NCBI RefSeq assembly: GCF_914767665.1
Contig: NC_059502.1
Location: 14,880,001 to 14,944,000 of the forward strand
From: Harmonia axyridis
Lineage: Eukaryota > Arthropoda > Insecta > Coleoptera > Coccinellidae
Direction: 5' to 3'
Length of the DNA: 64,000 nt
Shown here: positions 23,601 through 33,106 of the stretch, piece by piece
How positions within the stretch are numbered: the first letter of the stretch is position 1
Layout: every line of letters starts with the position of its first letter
Translations under genes and position numbers: made by a program
Notes under the pieces: generated by a model
What the model was told of the DNA's origin: nothing
Seen by the model: the letters and a program-made list of their open reading frames with translations, nothing else
The model's database searches: none

Positions 23601-26600
23601 TATGTAAAGTCATTGGTCTATGCGGATAAGCCACGAACCCTTGGCCATTTGGAAGACAACATTCGCCGTGTTATTGCCGATATACGGCCACAAATGTTGG
23701 AAAAAGGCATCGAAAATTGGACGTCCAGATTGGACTACATCCGAGCCAGCCGTGGCAGTCATATGCCAGAAATCATATTTAAAATGTAATGCCACAAGAT
23801 TATCTTGTGGATAAATAAAATTCATGTCAATCGAATAATCCATCGTTGTTTTATTGCAATTTAAAGTTCTATAGGTCTAAAAAAAACACCCTTTAGTTCT
23901 CAACCTATATGTTTACCTCGAGTATTGATACAGAATTGATTGATATAATAGAAAACCTTACCGTTATCATTGTTCCTGCGTTATAATGCGTTGGATCATT
24001 GATGACAAGTCCAACTCCGTACCAAAAAGCAAGGGCATAACTGCAATAGATGAAAAACCAGAGCAGACCGAATCCTATTCCGGTGAGAGAATTACGAAAG
24101 ATGTTATTCTTCTTGGCATGAATCAAATTTTTGTCGTATCGTTCTATTTCCTTTGATTGACCTCCAAACGCTAGAACTGTTCTGATTGTTCCCAAAACTT
24201 CTTCTGCAATTGCTCCTGCTGATCCATAAGCATCAGATTCTTTTTTCGCCAGTTTAGTTGACAGCTAAAATTTTAAAAAAATCGTGAAATTCACTGACTG
24301 GTCGTCAAGAGTTTCATTTTTGCGCCAGTTATGGCCTTGAAGATGTTGAAGTTGTCTTTGTTCAGAATAAGGAACTACAACATTCATATTAGTGAATTGA
24401 TTCACACTTTTTTATATTCACATTTCCTCTCGTTCCTCCAAAGGAAACCAATAATAAATAATGATCTGATGTAAGAATTGAAGTTTTCTTCGTTGCACAC
24501 TGTAATGTGCTTGAATATTTATAATATTGCTTCAAAAAAGTGTAGTTCAAAATTGGATACTTTTATTCATTGACCTCTGCAGGTGCTCTATGTATATTTA
24601 TTTTAACTAAAAAAATTCGATTCGGTAAATTCATCGCAAAAAGTAGGACTCCAAAAAACTCCCTGTATCTCGAAAACAAGACATTTTCTCTTGAAATTAT
24701 CCAAGAAATCTCTCATTTTTCTTTGTACCCTCTGTATTATGACTACTACAAAGCTTCACTTACACATCCTATAATACCAATACAGATCATCGATAGAGGC
24801 AAGGACGTCAGACAAACTAATGCTAACTCCCAGCCTTGTACAAAAGCCAGAATCAGTGATGCCACGAAGACAGCCTGCATGTAAATGAACATTGGAATTT
24901 TATCACCTAGACCTTCTTCTAGTTTATTCAGATCGCTGAAAAAAATCACAATTAGATTTCTATGGGAAGCATAGATTTATTTACATACTCTGACATTTTG
25001 GAAGCGAAATCTCCTGTTTGATGTTGGTCATACCATGAAATATCTTGCTTCATAGCCATTTCGGTGTATTGACTTCGTATTTTGAAAATCTGCAAGAATA
25101 TATTCACTTCATTTACAATCTATCATATTTTTAATTTGGCGTATCAATGAAATCACATTGTTTTTCCTACAACTGCTATGAAAAGTAGCGTATTCTCCAC
25201 AGCTTACTCAATTCCAAAACTATGTATTGCTCATACTGTGGGAAATATTATTCCTCACGGCACTTTGCCAACACCTCGCTTGGTAGACCAATGAAATTGG
25301 GCATTTGAGTCGTTTCTATAGAAACGCAATAAATTAGCACATACTGTCAACGAAGGCCATTTTGATTTGAATCAAGTTCATCTTGAATTATTGAAATTTG
25401 TGCAGTTGTAGGAAAAGTATAGTGTGCAACATGTGGAGAAAGTCCTTTTATCGCTCGTGTGTTTGCGGCACGAGCCTGAAAGGCGAGTGCCGCAAACACA
25501 CGAACTTCCACACTCGCGAGAAAAGTTGGACTTTCCCCACTTGTTGCACAATATACTATTTCATTATATTATACTCATTAAAATTGCATTAAATACCCTC
25601 AAATAACTGCTTCCGAGTTACGTAAAGAAAATAGATGAATACGTCGATATAAACGATAAAACCCTATTTTTGAAAGAAGAGGAAAAGAAAAATTGTTTTT
25701 TTTTCAAATATTTCTTCTCTTTTTTTCTAAGTTTAAATAAAGTGTTATGTCCCATTTGAGGAACGATGTACCGCAAAACATTGGGGAAGCGACTCAATCT
25801 GCTTTATCCACAATTATTTCTAAGAAGCTATTAATATTTATAAATAATTTCTTTATTCACGTGTTAAAATTGAATAAAACTACGAATCTTTAGAATATGT
25901 TGTATACCTACATCAAATTTAATGACGAGCATCACTTCCGATCCAGTTTAAAATACTTAAATTAATTTTGTTAAATCTTAACAGGTGGGTGATTTCAATT
26001 TCTGCATTCTCTTCAAAATTTCCACTCACCTGTTTCGATGCTGTATAACTGAAAGATTCCATCGATATATATCCCAAAATCAACATGGCGAGACCAATAC
26101 CTGCCATTTGGATTGCAAATAATGTTATGTCGTCTAAAAATTTGTCCAGAACTTTAGTGTGATCGGAAGTACTATTCATAGCCTGCACGTACTCGACTAT
26201 GTTTTGTGTAAGATCACCGAAAAATAAATTGTTCAATGGTTGAACACCAGACATGAGAACTGTGGCAATTACACCAATAAATATAATAATCTTGTCCATC
26301 ATAGTTGTGTATCGAAACTGAAAAAATTATTATTGAATAAGAAATTAGGAATTTATTGAAATTTTTATGACTTACCATTTGGAAATATCCTATAGGGGGA
26401 GGTTCATTGATTTTTTCCGGCATCGACAGATCTCTGTAACAGAATTTTCGGTTAACAATCCAAATTCTGATCCCAAAGAAGAATTTTTGGAGGTAATAAT
26501 ATTGGAGAAAGTGAGTGAAGTGACATGAAGTCGGAAGCATTTGAGCGCCATCTCATTCATGCGCCAATTGCACCCTTGGAGACCACATATATACCTACCT

Positions 26601-29053
26601 ATATACAGCTATATGGTCTTGAAGGGTTCAAGAGTATTTTCCTTTTTTTTATATTTTTTTTTTTGGTTTTTGTTATGATTCTGATGATGCAATCAGCATG
26701 AAATCTCGAAATCGTTGGTTTTGCGTGGTCACGGAAATAAATAAATGAATAAATCCAAGGAGGCCATCGATATTGTTGACGAAACCGACAAAAATCGCAA
26801 AATATTCATCTTCAATATTTCAACATGTATCACAGAGTTTTGCCAAATATAATCGTCGAAAACATTTAAAACCTCTCTCATTTTCTCGATGACTGTAGAA
26901 TCCTTCGTCGGTATTTGATGAAAATTTTTCAATGACTCTTAATAATTCCCCTAGCCAGTTCTAATGATGAGATAAGGAAGATGAGCAAAACTCCCTCCAA
27001 TTGACACGCGACATCACGTGTACTACTTATTTCGAGCAATGAAAGTGACCAAATCGACATAAACCTACTATTTCATATGACCATGAACTAGCGTACTCAA
27101 AACGACTGGTAAAACAACTGATCCTGCTCCCTACTAAACTGGTAACTTGAAAAACTCATGACTATTAGAAATATTCTGGCCTAATGAAGTGATTTTCAAT
27201 ATATACTTTAGCCAAATAAAAAGGAATAACAACAGTCACACAACAAACTGAAACTGAGTAAAAATGCTCATTTTATTCATCCATCTACGGACCGCACTGG
27301 TCTATGGGTGTATGCAAATCTTAAGAAAGATAATAAAGAAGTGACAGCTGCAGTTAATGAAAGTAATCAAATCAGCATGCGGTGGAATGTGGACTATATT
27401 AGCCAATAGAAACAACCTTATCTACAGATTCTGGTTCCAGAGACGATCTGTGTAATACCAGGGTTCATTTAAAAGTACTGTTATGCAATAAATACCCTGA
27501 CTTCTAATGAATTGTTGAAAATGTGGACAACCCTTGTATAATCAAAACATTCTGGTTTTCTCCAAGTGACTTCGGATATACTATGTATATTTCAATATTT
27601 CGCGTTCATGTACTTTTTCAAGTTCTTATTCGGATACACCATTAATTTTGATTTAAATATCGAGTTGAACGGTTGATCGAAGATTTGCAATTTAAAAATC
27701 AAGTGCGGATATATTTGATTAACTTCAGAAAAAAACTTTCGAAATAATTTAATGTAATGTTTTACACTGTTTTGAAAATATTTTCTGACATGAATCTGAA
27801 AATTGAACATTTAGTCATTCTTGATATGAAAAAATTCTGAATTCTCGAAGCCAGTAGATATCTTAAGATGCAATATTTTTCTCCATCAAGGTCAAGGATT
27901 TATGTAAGAATATCCTATTTAGCACGACTGAACCCAGACATTATTATTATGAAATAGCCTCAGTATGAATCGAAGCAATTCGAAATTAAACAATCATCTA
28001 TGGCGATGAGGAGATAAAAAAAGTTGTAACATCTGTCTCCCATCATTGTGTGATAATCTCCCAAATAATTATTTCGATAAACAAATAACTCACACTTATC
28101 AATAGAAATCTGTAATTGAGAAGTACAATGACAATAAATTATATTATTTATCTTCAATAAACAAATATTGACTCTATTTTAACCATAATATTCAATAAAG
28201 TCATCTTACGCTTATTATTGAAGACCATACTATGAAATCGTTCGAGAAGAAGAATTAACCTTCTCTCGAACTTCCGGTTTATGTTTAAGGATGTGCTGAT
28301 TTCAAATATCAGGAAATCATCTTCCACTGAATGTCGAGAGAGCTCTTCTCGAAAATCATAAAATTTAATTTCATTGAATCTCCGATACTGTTTTTACCAC
28401 ATTCATTTAGTCCTATCGTTGAAATATAAACATAAAAAATTGAGGAGTTCAATACAAGAGTTTCTGCAACCGAGAACTGAGCAACATGAATCAATTAAAT
28501 TGAAAATGCGTATTGATATACATATACAGATTCTTTTTCCCGAAGATAATGAACATTCTAAAGCCTTCCATTCTAAGAAGAAGGCTTTAAGGATTTTTCG
28601 TGGCCACCCCGTTTATCGGATTTCAATTCTATCGAATATGAGTCAGATACAATGGTGAGGAAACTTTCCACTTTGCGGTACATTTCACTGACCAGGTAAA
28701 TTTATCCAAGTTCAAGTTCGAATCTGTGGCAATGAAATCGGTAGAACTTCAGAGTAATGAATATAGTTTATTATATTTATTTAAGTTCATTACTCTATGG
28801 GTAGGACAATGAGTTAGCATTTATGCTAATCGATCGAGGAGTTGAATTTTTTTTCCTCGAAAGATTCCAAATTTTTATGTTTTTTAGAAAATAATAAATC
28901 AATACACCTTGTATATTGAATTCTTCCGATGATATGATACCGATTGCTATAGATAGCAGCGAAAATAATCGCATAAACTTACGGTTCTAAAACTGATTTC
29001 TTTCCATTTCCATTTTTCTCAGCTTGCACAAGGTCAAGTTGTTTGGACTTCAT
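2699..29053 (-). CDS. ABCB1-like: ABC transporter subfamily B, full transporter (P-glycoprotein/Mdr type), copy 1
   Basis: ATP-driven plasma-membrane exporter of hydrophobic compounds, by family. Nineteen coding exons in transcript order: 28983-29053, 26376-26433, 26030-26317, 24989-25089, 24764-24935, 23962-24264, 21942-22166, 21709-21834, 19568-19942, 18622-18888, 17365-17529, 11868-11972, 11654-11815, 10033-10236, 8304-8542, 6878-7037, 5461-5859, 3954-4100, 2699-2890. The sum is 3759 nt, 1252 aa, with every junction in frame. Layout: TMD1 about 44-331, NBD1 about 370-610, linker about 610-680, TMD2 about 690-960, NBD2 about 1008-1252. NBD1 has Walker A GSSGCGKST (425-433), LSGGQ (529-533), LLLLDEATSALD (from 549) and an AHR switch histidine. 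NBD2 has Walker A (1047-1055), LSGGQ (1153-1157), VLLLDE (1173-1178) and His1209. All catalytic motifs are present. The exon at 17365 works only with the acceptor at 17530; the nearer CAG breaks frame. The 5'UTR is spliced (acceptor at 29072) and its first exon is not identified. Confidence 0.93.
2991..3864. repeat. Non-autonomous element with terminal inverted repeats
   Basis: The left end reads GATACCATGTGTCAACTC, and the right end read inward is GATACTATGTGTCAACTC. Both arms continue with a related TAACTTGAGT or TTACTAACTCG segment. It lies in the last intron of ABCB copy 1, has no transposase ORF, and I see no clear target duplication. Confidence 0.6.
4454..5301. repeat. Foldback element, about 0.85 kb
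   Basis: Two arms of roughly 350-400 bp (4454 to about 4860, and about 4945 to 5301) are inverted copies of each other. The ends read CCGGGTTTTTCACCATAATT on one side and its complement on the other, flanked by TA on both sides. Arms diverge by scattered changes. A short unique spacer separates them. No protein is encoded; ORFs inside are mirror artefacts of the arms. Confidence 0.85.
5860..6877. other. ABCB copy 1 intron 16
   Basis: AT-rich intron. It contains scattered fragments resembling transposon ends (for example CCACCCTGTAA near 6150) but no complete element, gene or clear repeat pair that I can define. Confidence 0.4.
7191..7752. repeat. MITE family A, copy 1 (about 562 bp)
   Basis: The ends are TAAACATAGAGGGAG and CTCCCTCTATCTATGTTTA, inverted. 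Two more copies lie at 18944-19510 and 38925-39462. All share an internal block with ACATGTCCCCAACATGG (or its complement) and ATTTGACATGAA. No transposase is encoded. A flanking TAA/TTA on both sides suggests a 3 bp target duplication in this copy. Confidence 0.85.
8659..9902 (+). mobile_element. Mariner, irritans subfamily (Himar1-like), copy 1, dead
   Basis: The left TIR GGCCAATTGAAAAGTCC is preceded by TA at 8657-8658, and the right end carries the matching inverted ACTTTTCAATTGG. It sits in ABCB copy 1 intron 14, antisense to the gene. A second copy of the family is at 34344-35513 in ABCB copy 2. Confidence 0.9.
8822..9720 (+). pseudogene. Irritans-type mariner transposase, broken
   Basis: Three ORF fragments (8822-9145, 9155-9436, 9502-9720) follow each other along one mariner transposase. 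The first carries the DNA-binding region (KGKNTVEAKSWLDEEF, FKRGEMSSEDGERSGRPKE), the second MDETWLHNFTPESNRQS with the first catalytic Asp, the third LFHQDNAPCHKS with the second and YSPDLA near the third. A stop codon ends the first fragment, further stops separate the rest, and the C-terminus after YSPDLATPKE is frameshifted. The wording closely matches Himar1-like irritans mariners. It cannot make an active protein. Confidence 0.9.
10345..11617 (-). mobile_element. Mariner, mauritiana-like subfamily, dead
   Basis: TIRs begin GGTGTACAACTTTGCTT on the left and mirror this at 11598-11617, with TA at 10343-10344 and 11618-11619. Broken transposase fragments lie on the - strand at 11261-11470 (FNMKKSAAEAYRML, ERTCREWFQRFKNGDFDVED), 11021-11221 (QQAISKRLKIMGMIHKQ, YELKPRDVER) and 10714-10923 (ETITGDRYRTQL). 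Stops and frameshifts separate them. The residue pattern resembles the Mos1 relatives rather than the irritans group. The insertion ends 36 bp from an ABCB copy 1 exon (11654). Confidence 0.85.
12332..12586 (-). repeat. Copia 3' LTR
   Basis: 255 bp, matching the repeat at 16687-16941 base for base as far as I can read. It lies downstream of gag-pol in the element's own orientation. Confidence 0.93.
12587..12597 (-). other. Copia polypurine tract
   Basis: On the - strand TTGAGGGGGAG sits directly against the 3' LTR, the expected plus-strand primer for reverse transcription. Confidence 0.75.
12622..16599 (-). CDS. Copia gag-pol polyprotein, intact single ORF
   Basis: 1325 residues without a stop. 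In order: UBN2-type gag (about 10-200; WPIWKFQTSI near 21), two CCHC knuckles (CYICAKAGHIAKNC 213-226; CSYCRKQGHLVQTC 245-258), aspartic protease with DSGA at 297-300, integrase zinc-binding HHCC (about 444-476) and DDE core with RTDNGLEF near 564 and NGRAEREN after it, reverse transcriptase with YVDDLLIAG near 1003, and RNase H with STEAEYIALS near 1215. This is the Ty1/copia order, with integrase before reverse transcriptase. The more likely start is the second Met (residue 5, ADNTT follows). All catalytic motifs appear intact, so the copy could be active. Confidence 0.96.
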   Translation of the reverse strand: MWCKMADNTTTTTLKLNGDNWPIWKFQTSIILKGRGLFEIADGSRIKPSSGDELNKWLKDDAKTQELLVTRMEEGPLTHLLSCESAKEMWTKLKTVYDKESVVSVHLLQQRFFMLDFDSSVNTFISKIEEIKTKLKTAGEVLSDKMIITKILMTLPEHFKHFRSAWESVPDKNQTLEELTSRLLLEEERCKTVESTTALVSKTSSQNNPTKKCYICAKAGHIAKNCYFRTKNSKNDKADKTNKFCSYCRKQGHLVQTCWIKKKKEEPSNKNPVKEEVEHNAFMVYSDGVKSGDWYLDSGATEHMTWDRSLFEKMFEDRTPRMVQVGNGQTLEVRGYGNIKMWSYNGRKFIETSLSNVLYIPDLKFNLFSAGCALDKGYFMSSDNSSCKFFDKYGNIRAQALRQNKLYKMQFKKEMYENKIENELTNNISECMTVKNIENLETWHHRLAHQNIKYIKDFLKKMNVEYINNEFICEYCLSGKQHKLKFQHSESRATVPLELVHADVCGPMETPSLGGARYFLLFKDDYTSYRHVYFLKQKSEVAKAIENYISMAERQTGAKMKVLRTDNGLEFVNKQVTECLQSRGICHQRTVVYTPQQNGRAERENRTLVEAARTMLHSNKNLTKMFWAEAINTATYVLNRSGPSIVQFKTPFELWNQKEYKMENFNIFGSRVSVLVPKENRLKWDTKNEQGYFLGYGEDTKGFRVYLPDKNKVVIQRDVIFLPEKVQETKGKITEFCNIEENQDLELEDTQIDNIVHDEETITDEEELDPEISEEIVNGRYNLRRNLRGNPRFEDFEMDLDSLLLTVTEDDEPTCYEDAMKSVEAEQWRKAMEEEVKSLQENESFEVVCDSDVKRPVIECKWVYKRKKDEFGSVTKFKARLVAKGFQQTIPLNGDIYSPVAKLTSVRIFLAICNNLNFRIHQLDVCSAFLNGEIDDDVYILLPKGFNTDTGKFAKLRKSLYGLRSSPKNWYKKFNDLMMTLNFVRSQNEYCIYYKISGCSKIFVLIYVDDLLIAGSDEKEVDDLKVTLNQHFKMKDLGGISYFLGMHITQNVLKNEIIINQTLYLKKMLKIFKMENCKPCNTPMEPNFRHDDLKRKNSESIEIEERCRAAIGSIMYAMLCSRPDLCISISILSRYQSTASSQLWQSIKRVLRYVQKTQNLSLVFRKTDFQNEIEGYADADWAGDRTDRKSTSGYVFKVFGCTVSWCSRKQSSVALSSTEAEYIALSLAISEACWLKSLISDLKICDSLNVMIYEDNQSAIKVCRNPEFHKRLKHIDIRYHFIRDKINDKTVSLKYIPTKLQLADLFTKPLSLSSFNNFTINCNVF
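16667..16686 (-). other. Copia primer-binding site
   Basis: Directly after the 5' LTR the - strand reads GGTTATGTGCCCAGTCGTGC. This closely resembles the copia primer site that pairs with an internal fragment of initiator methionine tRNA, rather than with the tRNA 3' end. Confidence 0.75.
16687..16941 (-). repeat. Copia 5' LTR
   Basis: 255 bp twin of 12332-12586, upstream of gag-pol in the element's orientation and so containing its promoter. It is followed by the 5 bp target duplication AAAAT. Confidence 0.93.
17662..18070. repeat. MITE family B, copy 1
   Basis: The left end TATAAGAGGAATTACCACCACGT matches, inverted, the right end ACGTGGTGGCACTCACTCTTAA. A diverged second copy of its right half, including the block CATTCTACAATGTAGA, is at about 40940-41090, and a third end lies at about 48942. 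It sits in ABCB copy 1 intron 10 and has no ORF. Confidence 0.65.
18944..19510. repeat. MITE family A, copy 2
   Basis: Inverted relative to copy 1 at 7191-7752 and collinear over its length: start TAAACATAGATATAGGGAGC, end TGCGTATACTTCCTCAATCT. The right end is more decayed. It lies in the intron between the ABCB copy 1 exons at 18622-18888 and 19568-19942, 58 bp from the latter. Confidence 0.85.
19984..21376. repeat. Complex tandem repeat with embedded hairpin
   Basis: A unit of about 430 bp is present nearly three times (marker GCATTGTAGGAAGCGAAA at about 20116, 20548 and 20920). The last copy is shortened, then a subunit of about 60 bp containing CACGCTGTCATGCAAAATTA repeats from about 21193 to 21376. 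Each full unit holds a hairpin whose arms include CATTTTTGGAGAAAGAGCCC and its complement (about 20768-20835 in copy 2). It fills ABCB copy 1 intron 8. I see no coding potential; ORFs here are not conserved between units. Confidence 0.85.
22963..23895 (+). mobile_element. Rosa-type (DD41D) mariner relative, internally deleted, copy 1
   Basis: The left end has GGGTGTTTTTTTTCGAGGTATA, and the right end mirrors it with AGGTCTAAAAAAAACACCC. An outer TA lies on each side. It is in ABCB copy 1 intron 6. A near-identical relative lies at 43321-44217. Confidence 0.85.
23066..23789 (+). pseudogene. DD41D transposase with central deletion
   Basis: The reading starts at 23066 with an N-terminal helix region (TPEQRLQIVQFYFENNGS). 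It then jumps directly to the catalytic part (FSDEAHFWLNGYVNKQNC), so the DNA-binding middle is gone; a frameshift and stop occur at the junction, and an open frame resumes at 23124-23789. Catalytic residues are Asp in FSDEAHF, Asp in FQQDGATCH and Asp in LTPLDYFLWG. I count 41 residues between the second and third, giving DD41D, the rosa family. The C-terminal ORF of 221 residues is otherwise intact. Confidence 0.88.
25425..25549. repeat. Foldback hairpin, GC-rich
   Basis: An inner perfect 16 bp stem, CGTGTGTTTGCGGCAC (25456-25471) and its complement (25487-25502), lies inside outer arms GCAACATGTGGAGAAAGTCC and its near-complement. It stands out in AT-rich ABCB copy 1 intron 3. The ORFs across it are arm artefacts. 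Confidence 0.75.
26434..28982. other. ABCB copy 1 intron 1
   Basis: 2.5 kb of AT-rich intron. It contains one member of a duplicated segment (27670-27948) and small hairpins, for example around AAAGCCTTCCATTC at 28560. No gene is seen. Confidence 0.5.
27670..27948. repeat. Duplicated segment, copy 1
   Basis: About 280 bp nearly matching 31195-31466 in the same orientation. Shared blocks include TTTACACTGTTTTGAAAA, CTTGATATGAAAAAATTCTG and CCATCAAGGTCAAGGATTTA. It is intronic here, while its partner is in the 5' flank, 3.5 kb away. I see no terminal repeats, so a local duplication is as likely as a mobile repeat. Confidence 0.75.
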
Positions 29054-29154
29054 TTTCACTTATCGTAAAACCTGAAATAGAAGTATATTTCGTTAAATAA
29101 CACATAGTGCATGGAGAAAATGATGTTAGGTCAGAAAACAGAGGATTTAATATT

Positions 29155-29405
29155 AATATTTTTATATTTCTTAAACTTTTAAATTTTTTTTTATATTATT
29201 ATTTTTTTTCTTTATATTATTATTTTTTTCTTTATAAATGAATATAAAATCGCAGTCGGATAGGTTTATAAATGTGAACACTATGGTCCATAGGCAAAGA
29301 GTTCACATTTATGAACCTAGCCAACTGTGATATTACATTCATTTCTAAAGAAAAAAATACTAATATAACAAAATTAAAAGTTTAGAAAATATAAGAATAT
29401 TACCT
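29155..29405. repeat. Foldback element, 250 bp
   Basis: The arms are inverted: TTCTTAAACTTTTAAATTTT on the left against AAAATTAAAAGTTTAGAAAA on the right. A central palindrome includes GGTTTATAAATGTGAAC and GTTCACATTTATGAACC. The left arm also carries two tandem copies of a unit of about 22 bp containing TTATATTATTATTTTTTTC. Confidence 0.75.
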
Positions 29406-31194
29406 CATATTAAATTCTTAGTTTTCTGAAAACATACATTACTATAAACAAATGTTAAATAGTATTACCTAAGAATAAGAAATTTTTTATCAACCGAAGG
29501 ACTTGCACCCCTGAAGTTTTTTTGATGAAGAGTTATACTACGTTGGTAGGAACTGAGAATGCAGTCCACTCTATTATTTAGATATGATGAAATTATTCCC
29601 ATTTTTTAAAGTTGTTTCCGTATAAAATCAGATTACTCATTATTTCAAAGAAGGCATAGCAATACAAATAAACTACAGTAATACCCACCTTTTCTTGATG
29701 TTAAGGCGATAGTGATTTTTCTTTGCAAGTATTTCAATATGTATATTTTCAAGATAGTTTATTGTACGTTGACATTCAAAAAGGTTCAAGGATTAATTTT
29801 TCGATATAGTCGTGGCAGCTATAGATTCTGTCAGAAGAAGAATGAAAGGCTTACCTTCTTTATTTGAATTTGAATTTTCCCAAACATTTACCAGATTATC
29901 AGAACTAATATTTGATTACTGTGCATTCTCTATTATTCGACGACAATATGATCAAACGAACAATTTAAAAATCTATCTCGAATCTTACTAGTACTTGAGA
30001 TTTCATGTATCATCCTGATAAGAAAAATTTTATTGAATCATCACAATGAAAAATCATAATTATAAGACCCCATCCTAAATTTGTGAGGTTAATCCAAGAA
30101 TTCATTTTTCTAAATGACAAGAAGTCTTACAGTCTTAGTGACCTATAAAGCTGTTCAATATTTACCCTATGTTGGGGAACAGAATATATCTAATTGAATG
30201 TAAAAATATCAAATGAAAGAAAAAGTGAACTTTATACATACAGTGGAGTCCACATAAAACTATTGAGTCGGATATTTTCTTAGACGCCAATTTCTATTTT
30301 CAGGGAGACATCTTATGATGAAAATTATTGTAGCTACGATAGTCCCACTAAATGTAATAACCCCCTCAAAAATCTCAAATGATAAGAAATCGAGGTTTTG
30401 CATCTAATTTATGAAAATGGTCAAAGTTTTCTGTTCGTTTTGGTGTAAAAAAACTCGTTGGAATTGATGGGTGAAGAACAATAAGAGGTCCAGTTTCTGG
30501 ACGAATCCTAAGTATTGAGATGCTGAAAATGTTTGTATCTGAGAATTTATAAATTTCTTATCCAATGTTTTCATCAACACTTCGAAGCACACAGTTGTAA
30601 TCAAACTGCAAATTTCAAGAAGTATTTTTGATAAATTTACAAAATTCAAGAGAAAGTTTAGGACAAAAACACCATTACAGTTTTGAAATGAACGGTAGGC
30701 ATTTTGAACATCTTATTAATTAAAATTCTTAGTCCTCAAACTTTCAAAGTTCTGATATCCTGAATATTTAGGTCGAAATTCGGAAGAAGCAACCCAGAGA
30801 TGGAACTCAACTAAATCTCAGTACTGATAGAAATGAAGTAATACCTAAATCTTTCAAAAAATTCCGAAGTTTTTCAATTGGAGAGAATCCGATCTTTTAA
30901 TTTTAAAAACAAAAAATTATATATCTTATTAGATATCTCATTTTTGTTTTTATTGGATGAATTTTTTATTAAAATTTCATTTAAGAAATCTGGTCTCGTT
31001 AAAATGAGTAAAATGAGCAATAAAAATTTTTTTTCTCATAATAATTATATATAAATTTTTTCATAAATTATCTTCAAATACAGTGTGGTTAATCTAAAAT
31101 ATTAAGATTTACAAATCAAGTGCGAAACAATTTTTCTTCTCATAATAATTGTTAATGAATTTTTTCATGAATTATAAATTTGGTTAACCTAAAA

Positions 31195-31466
31195 TATCAA
31201 GATTTGCAATTTACAAATCAAGTGCAGATATATTCGATTAACTTCAGGAAAAAACATTCGAAATAATTTTATGTAATGTTTTACACTGTTTTGAAAACAT
31301 TTTCTGACATGAAGCTGAAAATTGTACATTCAGTTATTCTTGATATGAAAAAATTCTGAATTCTCGAAGCCAGTAACTTAAGATGCAATATTTCTTTCCA
31401 TCAAGGTCAAGGATTTATTTAAGAATATCCTTTTTAGCACGACTGAACCCAGACATAATTGTTATT
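31195..31466. repeat. Duplicated segment, copy 2
   Basis: Direct partner of 27670-27948, diverged by scattered substitutions and small indels. Just upstream (31028-31220) a unit of about 100 bp ending CAAATCAAGTGC is itself tandemly doubled. Confidence 0.75.
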
Positions 31467-33106
31467 ATAGAGTGTTATGAATTATTTGGATTGAATGGAT
31501 AGGTTTATTAATATTTGTGGGTTATATTTACTTGATCGCCCTTAAATGATGAAACTAAATCATTAATACAAAGCCTTATTGATACAATGTATAGTAACCT
31601 AATCCAACAGCTTATCCCTTTTACATGATACAAGAAATCCATTCAGATTTGAGGTTAGATTAGTTTGTAAAAACAACTCTATTGTGAAAAATAGGGTAGA
31701 CTCATAAATTACAAATAATGCCAAGAAAACATTACAGCCAAATGAATAAATAAAATTATTTGACAAAAAGAATTTTCAATTTACATTCAGCAAAAAAAAT
31801 TGCTATTTCACAAGGTTCACAACGTTTTGCTCTGAGAAATTCATAGTCAAATTGAGAGCTTACCTATTTTTGGACAACACGCGGAACTGGACAATCACAA
31901 AACAAACTAAAAGAACATAAATATAATCATTGATATATAAATTTTTCACTAGAGATACAGGAATGAATGTATTGTACAAATCATGTTCTTATCTTCTATC
32001 TAATCTATTGAACAATTGATGTGTAAAAATATTGTTTCACAGAGTTGCCGTCTAATCTGATTCGAGTGTGAAGAAGATCTAAATCCATATTTTATGGAAA
32101 CTGTTCAGTTCAGCTGTCGATATAGAAAATATCCATGAATACATAATAACTGCACAAAAGTCGAAAAAGTGTTAGAATCAAGAAAGTTTTATTAGAAGAA
32201 TCGTTACTAGCCGGTTTTCCAGAGATAAGGCTAGAGAGTTCCCCTTATCAATGTACATGATGATTTATCTTTTTTGCAAGTTACATGAGTAATATTCCAT
32301 GAATATTATCAACTCGATGAAGAATTGTCACATCATCGTGACTTACCAAACTATTAGTATATTTTCTATACTTTTTCTAACTTGTACAAGACTTTACAAT
32401 TTCCAACTCTGAGGAGAGATAAGTAGAGGTATCTGAAAGAAAACTCCACTTTCACTAAATTGAATTTTTTTTTAATAATTAATCAATTCAATAATAACTA
32501 AGTCAGGGTTTTTTGAAGACTTGGTTCTTTCATTTATGCCCTAATTGCTCCCTTGAAGAAACGCAGTACTGTGTGCGCATCAGTGCTCCCCTTATTTTTT
32601 TGGTATTCTGCATAACACTACCTACCAACACGAAATTTTGAATGAAGCTTGAAAAATTTATTTTCTCATATACTTACCCAAAATCTGATTCAGATCGAAT
32701 TTTTTGAAAATATTGGGTATTTCTTTTCCAATATTTTTTGTAAAGCTTCTGTGTTTCTGATTATGTATCTATTATGTATAATATATCTGATTATAAGCTT
32801 AATATTTCATATCAATACTTGTTATTATCAAAATTGTTATTTCAGATAATTCAGAAAATAATAATTTTGCTCTCGAATTCTTCATCAGTTCATCATTTGA
32901 GACCATTCTCGCTTGAATGAACCGATTCTTTCAAAAAAGCACACAAAGACGGGAATTAATGATGCAAAATTACTCAAGACACACTTTTATTATCTCCATC
33001 AGTAAAACTATACCAAATAAATGTTCATCCTTCCAAACATTTATTATATTCAATCTTCATTCCACAATACACATTCTGGTCCTCATTGGAGAAGTAAATG
33101 ACTTCA

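Larger units (their letters stand above)
29072..33106. promoter_or_regulatory. 5' flank of ABCB copy 1 (promoter and 5'UTR exons unresolved)
   Basis: 4 kb with no convincing protein gene. An acceptor at 29072-29073 shows that the 5'UTR is spliced, so the promoter lies in here. Candidate 5'UTR donors on the - strand match GTAAG at about 29862, 31858 and 32676; the one at 32676 reads GTAAGTAT. I cannot choose between them. It also holds a foldback repeat (29155-29405), a duplicated segment (31195-31466) and a roughly 100 bp tandem duplication at 31028-31220. Confidence 0.4.
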
